64,000 nucleotides of DNA from an uncultured Bacteroidales bacterium (GCA_902782665.1 CACZOA010000009.1:1-64000), one strand, 5' to 3'. Shown: positions 37,375 through 45,323, numbered from the stretch's first letter. Made by a program: numbers and translations. The notes: generated by a model from the letters alone, not told the origin.

Positions 37375-37400
37375 AAAAGACGGAATTCCTCCCGTCTTTT
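37371..37400 (-). terminator. Intrinsic terminator after the flippase gene
   Basis: AAAAGACGG (37375-37383) pairs with CCGTCTTTT (37392-37400); the minus strand continues with a long T-run. It could work in both directions. Confidence 0.85.
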
Positions 37401-37425
37401 TCATAATACATATATAATATAACTT

Positions 37426-38907
37426 TTATCTGAAAAATTTGCCTACAACTGGCAGTGATGACGCTGGGAAATCCCGCTTAAACAATACAATAATATAAAC
37501 AGACAACAGTACCGTCGACACCAATAATCTGATTATCATATCCTCCGGAGCTACAAAATAGAATATCGCATATAATCCTAATGCCAACAAAAGATAAAAT
37601 GCCATACTCTTATTGTCGTAGTCAATAGGGAAATACTTTTGTGACATTATATATGATACAATCGTAACACATAAATAGCATAGGAAAGACGCAATTGCTG
37701 ATCCATAATAACTGAATTCTGGAACTAACGCTATGTTCACAATCAATGTGATCACAAGTCCAATAGTCGACAGAATAGCTCCCCAATATGTGCGATCCGT
37801 CAGTTTATACCAAATTGACAAATTGAAATAGACACCCTGAAACAAGTATGTAAGCAATACTAATGGGACTATCGTCATACCTACTCTATAAGATGGCGAA
37901 ACCAACAACGCAAACACATCCATAAAGAGCGACATGCCCAACGCTATCAATAAAGCAAAAATCACATAGTATTTCATCGCCAAACTATATTGAACCTTCT
38001 TGTCCTCACCCTTGCTCTGCGCAAATACAAAAGGTTCGTATGCGTAACGGAATGCCTGTGTGAACACCATCATCACCATCGCAACCTTAAAACAGGCTCC
38101 ATAGATTCCAAGTTCCGACTCTGCAACTGCCCTATCCGGCATCAAATATGGGAATATTATCTTGTCGATTGTCTGATTCATGATTCCCGCTATTCCAAGA
38201 AGCAATAAAGGAAGCGAATATCCAAGGATTTTCTTGAGCAATTCTGCATCTGGCTTTTTTGCCATTCGAATCTCAGGCAACAGTAGCAATGTCACAAAAA
38301 GAGTTGAAATCAAATTGGAAACGAAGATATACCCCACTCCATAATTCTCATCGTAGAACGGTAGAGTCACATTATACTTGTTCTTCAATATCGGACAAAG
38401 TACCAAAAAGAATAAGTTCGCAAGAATATTCACCACAATCATCAACAATTTGAAAATCGCAAACTTTCCAGCCTTATTCTTATATCTTAAATATGCGAAA
38501 GGAATTGTACCGACGGCATCGATCGCCACTATGATTCCCATCATCGTAACATATTCAGGATGAGACGAATAGCCAAGCCAGACAGCGACATCTTCAGAAA
38601 ACATCATCACCAATATGGCGAATATTGTCGACGTTACTGCTACAGAAGTGAGCACCGTTCCAAACACTTTCTGGGCATCGGCATCCTCCTTGTTGGCAAA
38701 ACGGAAAAATCCAGTTTCCATTCCATATGTCAGGATCACAAGCAATAGAGCGGTCCACGCATATAGATTCGTAACGACTCCATATTCAGCACTTGAAGTT
38801 AGCACATACGTATAAAGTGGAACAAGCAACCAATTAAGGAATTTTCCAAGGATGTTGCTGATGCCGTAGACAGCTGTCTGACGGGCTAGATTTTTCATTT
38901 CTGCCAT
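37426..38907 (-). CDS. Polysaccharide flippase, Wzx/MurJ-like MATE superfamily
   Basis: A 493-residue inner-membrane protein with about 14 hydrophobic helices. The N-terminus (MKNLARQTAVYGISNILGKF) and the loop with FFRFANKEDA match the polysaccharide biosynthesis protein (RfbX/Wzx) family, which flips lipid-linked sugar units to the periplasm for O-antigen, capsule or exopolysaccharide. No polymerase or glycosyltransferase genes lie beside it, so the glycan is unknown. The frame begins further upstream at 38949, but MAEMKNLARQ at 38907 is the natural start. Confidence 0.87.
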   Translation of the reverse strand: MAEMKNLARQTAVYGISNILGKFLNWLLVPLYTYVLTSSAEYGVVTNLYAWTALLLVILTYGMETGFFRFANKEDADAQKVFGTVLTSVAVTSTIFAILVMMFSEDVAVWLGYSSHPEYVTMMGIIVAIDAVGTIPFAYLRYKNKAGKFAIFKLLMIVVNILANLFFLVLCPILKNKYNVTLPFYDENYGVGYIFVSNLISTLFVTLLLLPEIRMAKKPDAELLKKILGYSLPLLLLGIAGIMNQTIDKIIFPYLMPDRAVAESELGIYGACFKVAMVMMVFTQAFRYAYEPFVFAQSKGEDKKVQYSLAMKYYVIFALLIALGMSLFMDVFALLVSPSYRVGMTIVPLVLLTYLFQGVYFNLSIWYKLTDRTYWGAILSTIGLVITLIVNIALVPEFSYYGSAIASFLCYLCVTIVSYIMSQKYFPIDYDNKSMAFYLLLALGLYAIFYFVAPEDMIIRLLVSTVLLSVYIIVLFKRDFPASSLPVVGKFFR

Positions 38908-39061
38908 TTTCTTTGTTCTTTGTTTCTGCAAAATTACTCTTTTTTGCAATTAGATGCACTCCGACACAAACAATTATTTCAAAAAACAAAGTGGGTACAC
39001 CCCACTTATATACAATCTATTTCTCTTCTCTAAACTACACTCTCTAACCTTCTACAAATAA

Positions 39062-40213
39062 TCAACTCTCCGCATCTTCACCATTGACCGAACCATCTCT
39101 AAACGTGCCTGGAGCGACACCAACGCTCTCCTTAAAAACTCGGTTGAAATGCTGCACATTATTATATCCTACAGAGAATGCAATCTCCGAAATATGCATC
39201 GCTGTATTCTTTAGCAGACGTTTAGATTCCTCGATTCGTATCGTGTTGAGATAAGCTTTGAACGATTTTCCTGTAGCTAGACGTATCTCCTCAGAAGTTC
39301 TATCTTCTGCCATCGACAAAGCCTTGGCGATATCAGCGAGTTTCAATTCAGGATTTGGATAGTTTTTCCCGATGAAAGTTAGTATTTCATCCTTCAGATT
39401 AGCAGTCTCTTTTTCAGTATCTAGTTTCTCATATGGCACATACACCACTTGCTGCTCCTTCTGCTCTTTGTCCTCCTTATCTTTTACATTGTTTCGACGG
39501 AGATAAAGGGAGATTATAGCCAAGATCGCCCAAAAAGCGAGCATAACATTAATGACATCCGACAGAAAACCGTTACAAGCTATCGGCACTAATCGAAGAG
39601 TCTTTACTGTAATCTTGTGCTCTTTATCCTTCTCATTCGAGTTATCCGCAGTAAGCCAAATGATCTTGATATTCTCATACTTCATTTTCTGGACATCAGA
39701 AGACCAATGAGGATATGACGCATACCACCACTCCGGAATGTCTTTAATCTCTTCAACTGGGATTTCAACCTCATTACTGCCTTTCTTTAACAAAAAGGAA
39801 TAGACAGCTGTTGGATGAGCGATACCTTTGCTTCCAAAGTTAAACTCTTCCTGCAATCTCACCGAGAAACGCATATCATCATCACTTTCGATAATCGCCT
39901 CTATTTGATAATTTTCAATCGGGAAAGTAGAATAATCGTCCTTATGGATTTCCATTCCTACGTAAGGGTAAGCAAACGAAGACTTGAGCGTGAATATCAT
40001 ATCCACACCTTCCGCAGTTTTTATAAGTCTACATTCAGAATTGCCACCATCACCAGCATCAATCTGGCTGTCTATCTTGAAATCTTTGGTCTCATCCAAC
40101 AGATCAATGGTTGGCATTAACAATGTAGACATATAGATAATTCCAACTAAAACAGCTGGAATCGCTGCCATAATTGCGATTTTGGTCCAATATCTACCCT
40201 TTGCGTTTTCCAT
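39062..40213 (-). CDS. Membrane-tethered AraC-family regulator with periplasmic sensor region
   Basis: A 383-residue protein. A helix near residues 10-30 (IAIMAAIPAVLVGIIYMSTL) and a second near 235-255 (VMLAFWAILAIISLYL) enclose a beta-rich periplasmic region of about 200 residues that looks like a galactose-binding-type sandwich (TAEGVDMIFTLKSSFAYPYV, then IKIIWLTADN). After a charged linker (NNVKDKEDKEQKEQQ), residues about 285-375 are an AraC DNA-binding domain: KSFKAYLNTIRIEESKRLL and ISEIAFSVGYNNVQHFNRVF. It would bind DNA from the membrane in response to an outer ligand. The target genes are unknown. The ATG at 40213 is preferred over one at 40273. Confidence 0.82.
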   Translation of the reverse strand: MENAKGRYWTKIAIMAAIPAVLVGIIYMSTLLMPTIDLLDETKDFKIDSQIDAGDGGNSECRLIKTAEGVDMIFTLKSSFAYPYVGMEIHKDDYSTFPIENYQIEAIIESDDDMRFSVRLQEEFNFGSKGIAHPTAVYSFLLKKGSNEVEIPVEEIKDIPEWWYASYPHWSSDVQKMKYENIKIIWLTADNSNEKDKEHKITVKTLRLVPIACNGFLSDVINVMLAFWAILAIISLYLRRNNVKDKEDKEQKEQQVVYVPYEKLDTEKETANLKDEILTFIGKNYPNPELKLADIAKALSMAEDRTSEEIRLATGKSFKAYLNTIRIEESKRLLKNTAMHISEIAFSVGYNNVQHFNRVFKESVGVAPGTFRDGSVNGEDAES

Positions 40214-40302
40214 AGTTAAGGCAAATATATAAAAAAACGACAAAAAACATTTAAAAACTTTATATTTTAACAACTATATGACATGAAACCGACCAAACAA
40301 AC

Positions 40303-40332
40303 AAAAGGAAAGCCAGACAAAAAGCCTGGCTT
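40303..40332 (-). terminator. Terminator-like hairpin upstream of the AraC gene
   Basis: AAGCCAG (40310-40316) pairs with CTGGCTT (40326-40332); the minus strand continues TCCTTTTG, an imperfect T-run. Confidence 0.55.
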
Positions 40333-40582
40333 CATTCTCCACACCATTAACCTCACGGCCAATGATGCCTAAATATACTCAATCTAACACATTATTCTAA
40401 ATTCTATATTTTCCGTCAATAATGCTGATTTCAAATCTCATTAATAATAATTGGAACCAGCACTCTTTCTTTCAACCTTATAATCACCCTCTCAATCACC
40501 ATCAATTGACAACAATCAGAAATCACACTAAATAATTTAAGTAAGACCCCGAATAACGATCTGTCAATTTCTTTGTTTTTGA
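40303..40582 (-). ncRNA. Candidate structured small RNA
   Basis: No credible gene lies here, but the minus strand shows a -7 box (40588-40595), a series of stems and a final terminator-like hairpin. Stem A: AACCAGCACT (40455-40464) with AATGCTGATT (40421-40430), ten pairs with G-U closure in the transcript. Stem B: 40342-40352 with 40357-40367, eleven pairs closed by a GUGA (GNRA) tetraloop. A weaker TTGACA/TGTCAA stem lies at the 5' end. Several G-U pairs form only when the minus strand is transcribed, supporting this direction. It could also be a long leader for the AraC gene. Family unknown. Confidence 0.4.
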
Positions 40583-40587
40583 TGATA

Positions 40588-40595
40588 CAAAGATA
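40588..40595 (-). promoter_or_regulatory. -7 element in front of the candidate small RNA
   Basis: CAAAGATA on the plus strand reads TATCTTTG on the minus strand, matching TAnnTTTG. No good -33 box is seen. Confidence 0.4.
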
Positions 40596-40840
40596 GATTT
40601 TGGTTGTCAGTTTCATTAAACATTTTTGAGTAGATTCATTCATATTTTTCTGAAACCCGAAAGCAAAATTAATTTAAAGACATCAATAAAAAGTCGATGA
40701 AAAGGGCATTTTTTCTAGTTTGAAGAGATATTACAAGATTATGATAAGATATGACAACTTAACAAATGCGTCAAAACTAATGTTAACGCAAAAAAAATCA
40801 CGAAACATTGAACTTTCAAAATATAAATTGCATTAACTAT

Positions 40841-40995
40841 AACCTCTAATGAGGTTCCGTCTAAATATTTGTTGCCAAGATTAAACGCCTAACGGCGTAA
40901 TTGGGAATACATTTTTATCCAACAAGGTTATTGCCCCTACGGCCAAAATTCAATTCTTCGGACGTATTTTCCAACAATTGTGAATTCGACACTAT
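40841..40995. repeat. Cluster of small GC-rich palindromes
   Basis: In an otherwise AT-rich gene-free region there are AACCTC/GAGGTT (40841-40856), CGCC-TAA-CGGCG and GCCCCTACGGCC. The style resembles dispersed palindromic elements seen in Bacteroidetes intergenic regions, and resembles the CTCGCCTACGGCTCG at 4475. There is no open frame. Confidence 0.35.
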
Positions 40996-41030
40996 GAATT
41001 GCTAATATTGTTGTGACCGATTTTATCGAC

Positions 41031-41064
41031 AAAAAAATGTGCCCGACATTTGTCGGACACATTT
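41031..41064 (-). terminator. Intrinsic terminator of the aromatic amino acid operon
   Basis: AAATGTGCCCGACA pairs with TGTCGGACACATTT (one G-U in the transcript), with a seven-T run on the minus strand. It ends the four-gene operon. Confidence 0.9.
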
Positions 41065-41088
41065 CCTACTTATTAAAGTCTTGTTCTA

Positions 41089-41862
41089 TTATTTGATGTT
41101 CTCACGAGCTTGATTCAAATACGCCAACATTCTGTCGTAGTCCTTGCTCTTAACTATCTCCTGAAGCTCCGAAAGTTGCTCCTGGATAAGTGCAAGCTGC
41201 TTTGTTGAATTTGGATTAAACAAAATCTCTGAGATCAAGAAATTGTCTTCCGACAACACGCCCTCTGCAATTGCCATGTGACGTTTGAATGTTGTACCTG
41301 GTGCATCCTGATGCTTCATCACAGATGCGAACGCCAACGTCGATGCGAATGGAATTGACAAGCAATATGCCATTGTCTCATCATGCTCCTTAAACGTATA
41401 CTCGAATAGGTTAAGATGCAAAGAGTTGTACAAATCCTTGAAAAATGCTTTTCCCAAACAGTCACTCTCCGCAATGATTATAGCATTCTGTGTACGAAGA
41501 TCAGACAAACTTGCGAATGTTGGTCCAAACATCGGGTGAGTAGAGACGAAGCGGAATCCACATTTCGCATAGAAGTCTGGCAACGTCGTCTTCACTGATG
41601 ATATATCTGAAATGATACAATCTTTTGGCAAATATGGCATAACCTCTTCAAAAGCCTGGATTGTATACTTCACTGTTACTGCATTGATAAGAAGTTCTGG
41701 CTTGAACGCCTTAACCTCCTCAAGCGATGTCATACGCTGAGTGTTGAACACAAAACGCAATTTCTTCGAATCCTTATCATAAAGCGCTACGTCGTGCTTC
41801 ATGCAAAGTACATCCGTTAGGAATGTACCCATCTTTCCCGCACCAAGAATTAAAATACGCAT
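41089..41862 (-). CDS. tyrA: Prephenate dehydrogenase
   Basis: NAD(P)-dependent enzyme that turns prephenate into 4-hydroxyphenylpyruvate for tyrosine. The dinucleotide-binding GAGKMGTFLTDV is at residues 7-18, and the family's STHPMFGPTFAS segment with the catalytic-site His lies near residue 113. A helical dimerisation domain follows (FKRHMAIAEGVLSEDN). At 257 residues it has no ACT or chorismate mutase part; the mutase is fused to the DAHP synthase encoded upstream. It is the last gene of the operon, 106 bases after its neighbour, and is followed by a strong terminator. Confidence 0.92.
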   Translation of the reverse strand: MRILILGAGKMGTFLTDVLCMKHDVALYDKDSKKLRFVFNTQRMTSLEEVKAFKPELLINAVTVKYTIQAFEEVMPYLPKDCIISDISSVKTTLPDFYAKCGFRFVSTHPMFGPTFASLSDLRTQNAIIIAESDCLGKAFFKDLYNSLHLNLFEYTFKEHDETMAYCLSIPFASTLAFASVMKHQDAPGTTFKRHMAIAEGVLSEDNFLISEILFNPNSTKQLALIQEQLSELQEIVKSKDYDRMLAYLNQARENIK

Positions 41863-41871
41863 TTCTTATGT

Positions 41872-41898
41872 AGAATTAAGAATTAAATGTTAAGAATA
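41872..41898. repeat. AATTAAGAATTAAATGTTAAGAAT repeat
   Basis: AT-rich repeat similar to those at 414-445 and 16521-16545, inside the gap between tyrA and the DAHP synthase gene. Confidence 0.35.
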
Positions 41899-41968
41899 AA
41901 ATCTACCTATTTAACACAATCAAGAGTTAGCAATTGTCAAGCAACCACTAACTCTTAATCATTATCTC

Positions 41969-43030
41969 TTACTTGTTCATGATCTCCATCTGCTGACGAA
42001 CAGACTCTGCATGGATGGCCTCAAAGATTGTATTCAAGAATTCCTCACCCATTGACATTGACTTACCGTCTGCAACTCTCTTAGAGATGATCTCATCGTA
42101 ACGTTTGCTCTGAAGAATTGGCATGTCATGCTCCTTCTTGTACTGTCCGATCTCACGTGAGATTCTCATTCTCTTAGCCAAGATCTCAAGAACTGACATA
42201 TCAATTTCGTCGATCTGCTTACGAAGTGCTGTGATGTTCTCTGTAGACGCGTTTGTTGTACGTACCACAAGGTTGTTTAGAATCAACGCTAGAACCTCTG
42301 GTGTAATCTGCTGTGAGGCGTCTGACCAAGCCTTGTCTGGATCACAGTGACTTTCAATGATCAAACCGCTGAACTGAAGGTCCATAGCCTGCTGACAAAG
42401 TGGAGCGATAAGATCACGACGACCTGAAATATGGCTAGGGTCACAAACGATAGGTAAATCAGGAAGACGACGGTGCAACTCGATTGGAATGTGCCACTGT
42501 GGAAGGTTACGGTATAGCTTCTTATCGTAAGAGCTGAATCCACGGTGGATTGCTCCAAGCTGAGTGATACCAGCGTTGTTCAAACGCTCCAAAGCTCCGA
42601 TCCACAACTCCAAATCTGGATTTACAGGATTCTTTACCAACACTGGGATATCAACACCCTTCAATGTATCGGCGATCTCCTGTACTGCGAACGGATCGGC
42701 TGTTGTGCGGGCACCTACCCAAAGAAGGTCAATTCCATACTTCAATGCCAACTCTACATGCTTGGCAGTAGCGACCTCTGTAGAAACGTACATTCCCGTC
42801 TCCTTCTTAACCTCCTTCAACCATTCCAATGCTGGCTCTCCATTTCCCTCGAAACCACCTGGTTTTGTACGTGGCTTCCATACTCCTGCACGGAAAATCT
42901 TAATTCCCTGTGCGTGTAGCTGACGAGCAGTATTGATTGTCTGCTCCTCTGTCTCTGCGCTACATGGACCAGCGATCACCATTGGACGGCTTTCACATGC
43001 GCCTGCTAAATTTATCTTTTTTAGTTCCAT
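41969..43030 (-). CDS. Bifunctional DAHP synthase - chorismate mutase
   Basis: Joins the first step of the shikimate pathway (phosphoenolpyruvate plus erythrose 4-phosphate) with the chorismate-to-prephenate step. Residues 1-255 are a type I-beta DAHP synthase without the N-terminal ACT or ferredoxin-like domain: AGPCSAETEEQ, FRAGVWKPRTKPGGFEG, STEVATAKH, CDPSHISGRRD and ESHCDPDKAWSDA with metal ligands Cys, His, Glu and Asp. Residues about 262-353 are an AroQ mutase helix bundle: ALRKQIDEIDMSVLEILAKR and QSKRYDEIISKR. A C-terminal mutase fusion that serves as a feedback sensor is known from Prevotella nigrescens. The 23-base gap to the aminotransferase gene shows an operon. Confidence 0.95.
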   Translation of the reverse strand: MELKKINLAGACESRPMVIAGPCSAETEEQTINTARQLHAQGIKIFRAGVWKPRTKPGGFEGNGEPALEWLKEVKKETGMYVSTEVATAKHVELALKYGIDLLWVGARTTADPFAVQEIADTLKGVDIPVLVKNPVNPDLELWIGALERLNNAGITQLGAIHRGFSSYDKKLYRNLPQWHIPIELHRRLPDLPIVCDPSHISGRRDLIAPLCQQAMDLQFSGLIIESHCDPDKAWSDASQQITPEVLALILNNLVVRTTNASTENITALRKQIDEIDMSVLEILAKRMRISREIGQYKKEHDMPILQSKRYDEIISKRVADGKSMSMGEEFLNTIFEAIHAESVRQQMEIMNK

Positions 43031-43053
43031 ATGTTTATTCTTTTTTTTCTATT

Positions 43054-44217
43054 TTACTTTAAGTTTTCTTTAATTCTCTGAAGTGCCTCCGACAATTTTT
43101 CCTCGGTTGAGCATAGAGAGATACGAATATATCTGTCTCCATTGCTTCCGAAAATGAATCCAGGAGTCACGAACACTCGGCAATCGTAAAGGATCTTGTC
43201 AGCCACCTCTTCACAGCTTTTGTAAGTTGCAGGAATTTTTCCCCACATGAACAAGCCGACCTGGCTCTTGTCGTAAGTACATCCTATATAATCCAAGATT
43301 GCCTCTGCATATTTTCTTCTTGCTCTGTAGACGGAATTGATGCTGTCATACCAATCTTGTCCTGCCTCCAATGCTTTGGCCGCAGCCATCTGCATAGGCT
43401 TGAACATTCCCGAGTCGACGTTGCTCTTCGCCTTCAACACGTATGAGATCAACTCCGGATTTCCTGCAAGCATACCGATTCTCCATCCTGGCATGTTGAG
43501 TGATTTACTTGTTGAATTCAACTCAAAGCAACACTCTTTTGCACGTGGTACAGAAAGCAAACTCATTGGGTTGTCATTCAAGATGAAGCTGTATGGATTA
43601 TCATTTACGATGATGATGTTGTGACGAAGTCCGAAATCCACAAGTTTTTCGAAAGTCTCGCGACGTGCGTTTCCACCTGTAGGCATATTAGGATAATTAG
43701 TCCACATCATCTTCACACCAGAAAGATCCATTTTCTCCAACTTCTCAAAATCTGGCTGCCAACCGTTCTCCTCATTCAAATCGTAGTTGATAATTCTAGC
43801 TCCAAGAATCTTGGAAGCAGATGTGTAAGTAGGATAACCTGGATTTGGCACCAAAACACCATCACCTGGATTGATGAATGTTAGTGACAAGAAAAAGACT
43901 CCTTCCTTAGAACCGATCAAAGGCAAAATCTCTTTGTTTGGATCAAGGTCAACACCATACCAACGCTTGTAAAAATTAGAAAATGCCTTACGTAGTTCTG
44001 GAATACCCTGATACGACTGGTATCCGTGAGCATTTGGTTGGTGAGCCACTTCATTAAGAGTGTCAAGAGCCTCATTAGACGGCATCTTGTCTGGGCTACC
44101 GATACCCAAATTAATAATATCTTTTCCTTGTGCGTTCAATTCAGCCACCTCTCTAAGCTTCTTTGAGAAGTAGTATTCCTGAATCTCTAAAATTCTATCA
44201 GCTGGTGTGATATTCAT
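43054..44217 (-). CDS. Class I/II aminotransferase, aromatic amino acid branch
   Basis: A 387-residue PLP enzyme. Seen: NLGIGSPDKMPS near residue 38, the substrate/PLP loop YPNMPTGG near residue 165, NDNPYSF near 200 with the PLP Asp/Tyr set, the PLP lysine in ELNSTSKSLNMPGWRIG near residue 232, and C-terminal YIRISLCSTEE with the carboxylate-binding Arg. The sequence resembles the LL-diaminopimelate/aspartate aminotransferase branch, but its place between pheA and the DAHP synthase-mutase gene suggests it transaminates phenylpyruvate and 4-hydroxyphenylpyruvate. Substrate is inferred from context. The ATG at 44217 is preferred over 44235. Confidence 0.88.
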   Translation of the reverse strand: MNITPADRILEIQEYYFSKKLREVAELNAQGKDIINLGIGSPDKMPSNEALDTLNEVAHQPNAHGYQSYQGIPELRKAFSNFYKRWYGVDLDPNKEILPLIGSKEGVFFLSLTFINPGDGVLVPNPGYPTYTSASKILGARIINYDLNEENGWQPDFEKLEKMDLSGVKMMWTNYPNMPTGGNARRETFEKLVDFGLRHNIIIVNDNPYSFILNDNPMSLLSVPRAKECCFELNSTSKSLNMPGWRIGMLAGNPELISYVLKAKSNVDSGMFKPMQMAAAKALEAGQDWYDSINSVYRARRKYAEAILDYIGCTYDKSQVGLFMWGKIPATYKSCEEVADKILYDCRVFVTPGFIFGSNGDRYIRISLCSTEEKLSEALQRIKENLK

Positions 44218-44283
44218 ATTATTTTTTACGTTCACGTTTTTCTTTTTTGTTTCGGGTTCAGCCTACTGCCTTCACCTTATATA

Positions 44284-45123
44284 TTAAATAGTCTGTCTGC
44301 CCTCACGGTATTCACCAAGAATAACAAGATCCTTTGTCAATGGTTGGAATGCCTCGATGCTCTGCTTATATTTCAAGTAGTCGTCAAAACGAAGGTCTAC
44401 ATAAAACTCATACTCCCATTCTCTTCCGATAATCGGCATCGACTGGATTTTTGTAAGATTCATGCAATAATATGACATGATCGAGAGTACCTTGGCAAGG
44501 CTTCCTTCATCATGAGGAAGACGGAATACAAGAGATGCTTTGTTAGGTATCTGGTCTTTCTTGATATCATCAACTGTCCAAGGATCCGCAATCACCAAGA
44601 AACGTGTGAAGTTGCGCTTGTTTGTCTCAATACCCTTGGCAAGTATCTCCAAACCATATATTTCAGCAGCCCACTCACTACATACACCTGCTTTACCCAT
44701 ACACTGCTCATGTGCGATCATTTTTGCAGACGATGCTGTGTCGTCCCACTCGACAGCCTTCAAGAACTTGTGATCCTCAAGGAAATTGCGGATCTGCATC
44801 AAAGCGATCGGATGTGAATAAACCTCCTTGATCGACTCCAACTCCTGACCAGGCAATGCTACAAGGTTGTGACGGATTCGGATTTTCTGTTCTCCAGCGA
44901 TCTTCAATCCACTTTCCTTAAGCAAAATATGATTCTGAAGAAGGTTTCCAGCTATTGTGTTCTCAATAGCAAGAGTGGCGATTATTCCCTCCCTCTTCAC
45001 AGTCTCGAATAGTTTCTCAAATGTCTCACATTCAACTACATCAATATCTTCTCCCTGGAAGAACTCTCGTGCTGCGATCTCGTGAAAACATCCTTTCACT
45101 CCTTGAATGGCTACTCTTTTCAT
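44284..45123 (-). CDS. pheA: Prephenate dehydratase
   Basis: Converts prephenate to phenylpyruvate. Residues 1-180 are the catalytic domain: GVKGCFHEIAAREFF at the start, LAIENTIAGNLLQNH near 55-70, and the conserved T-R-F in NKRNFTRFLVIAD near residue 165. Residues about 195-279 form an ACT regulatory domain (ASLVFRLPHDEGSLAKVLSI, then the ESRP-like IQSMPIIGREWEYEFYVD) that normally binds phenylalanine for feedback. It is a monofunctional enzyme. A longer frame starts at 45153, but that lies inside the attenuator hairpin; ATG 45123, directly after the T-run, is the start. First structural gene of the operon. Confidence 0.95.
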   Translation of the reverse strand: MKRVAIQGVKGCFHEIAAREFFQGEDIDVVECETFEKLFETVKREGIIATLAIENTIAGNLLQNHILLKESGLKIAGEQKIRIRHNLVALPGQELESIKEVYSHPIALMQIRNFLEDHKFLKAVEWDDTASSAKMIAHEQCMGKAGVCSEWAAEIYGLEILAKGIETNKRNFTRFLVIADPWTVDDIKKDQIPNKASLVFRLPHDEGSLAKVLSIMSYYCMNLTKIQSMPIIGREWEYEFYVDLRFDDYLKYKQSIEAFQPLTKDLVILGEYREGRQTI

Positions 45124-45133
45124 CTCTATTCTA

Positions 45134-45167
45134 TAAAAAAATCCCACATTCAAACGAATGCGGGATT
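45134..45167 (-). terminator. Attenuator terminator in front of pheA
   Basis: In the minus-strand transcript AAUCCCGCAUUC (45167-45156) pairs with GAAUGUGGGAUU (45151-45140), 12 pairs with one G-U, loop GUUU, then seven U (45140-45134). It stands 11 bases before the pheA start, so it would stop the operon unless prevented. Its 5' arm can instead pair with the antiterminator segment at 45199-45206. Confidence 0.9.
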
Positions 45168-45198
45168 ATATATTTGATTACTTATCTTTACACAACAA

Positions 45199-45206
45199 AA
45201 TCCCGC
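45199..45206 (-). promoter_or_regulatory. Antiterminator segment of the attenuator
   Basis: The transcript segment GCGGGAUU (45206-45199) is an exact complement of AAUCCCGC (45167-45160), the 5' arm of the terminator, so the two hairpins exclude each other. It starts two bases after the leader stop codon (45211-45209), where a ribosome ending the leader would cover it. Confidence 0.8.
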
Positions 45207-45208
45207 TC

Positions 45209-45265
45209 TTACCTTCTAAAGTAAAAGAAAAAGAAGTAATAATATGCGAAATATCGTTGTTGCAT
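45209..45265 (-). CDS. Phe/Tyr-rich leader peptide of the aromatic operon
   Basis: An 18-codon frame on the minus strand reads MQQRYFAYYYFFFFYFRR and stops with TAA. Eleven of 18 residues are Phe (6) or Tyr (5), in a tight run of codons. It begins about 20 bases after the predicted RNA start and ends two bases before the antiterminator. The genes downstream make Phe and Tyr. This is the layout of the PheL leader in enterobacteria: with scarce charged tRNA-Phe or tRNA-Tyr the ribosome stalls, the antiterminator forms and the operon is read; when both are plentiful it reaches the stop and the terminator forms. The mechanism is inferred; all sequence parts are seen. Confidence 0.85.
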   Translation of the reverse strand: MQQRYFAYYYFFFFYFRR

Positions 45266-45292
45266 CGTCTCTCTGTTTTTTTGTTTACGATG

Positions 45293-45323
45293 CAAAATTA
45301 CGGTTAAAATTGTTATCTCACAA
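45293..45323 (-). promoter_or_regulatory. Promoter of the aromatic amino acid operon
   Basis: On the minus strand TAATTTTG (45300-45293) fits the -7 consensus, with TTG at 45323-45321 as the -33 box, 20 bases apart. The RNA should start near 45286, about 160 bases before pheA. Confidence 0.7.

Noticed and set aside
40431..40643. Minus-strand frame of 70 codons upstream of the AraC gene
   Set aside because: Low-complexity translation without motif; it crosses the -7 box and stem A of the candidate small RNA.
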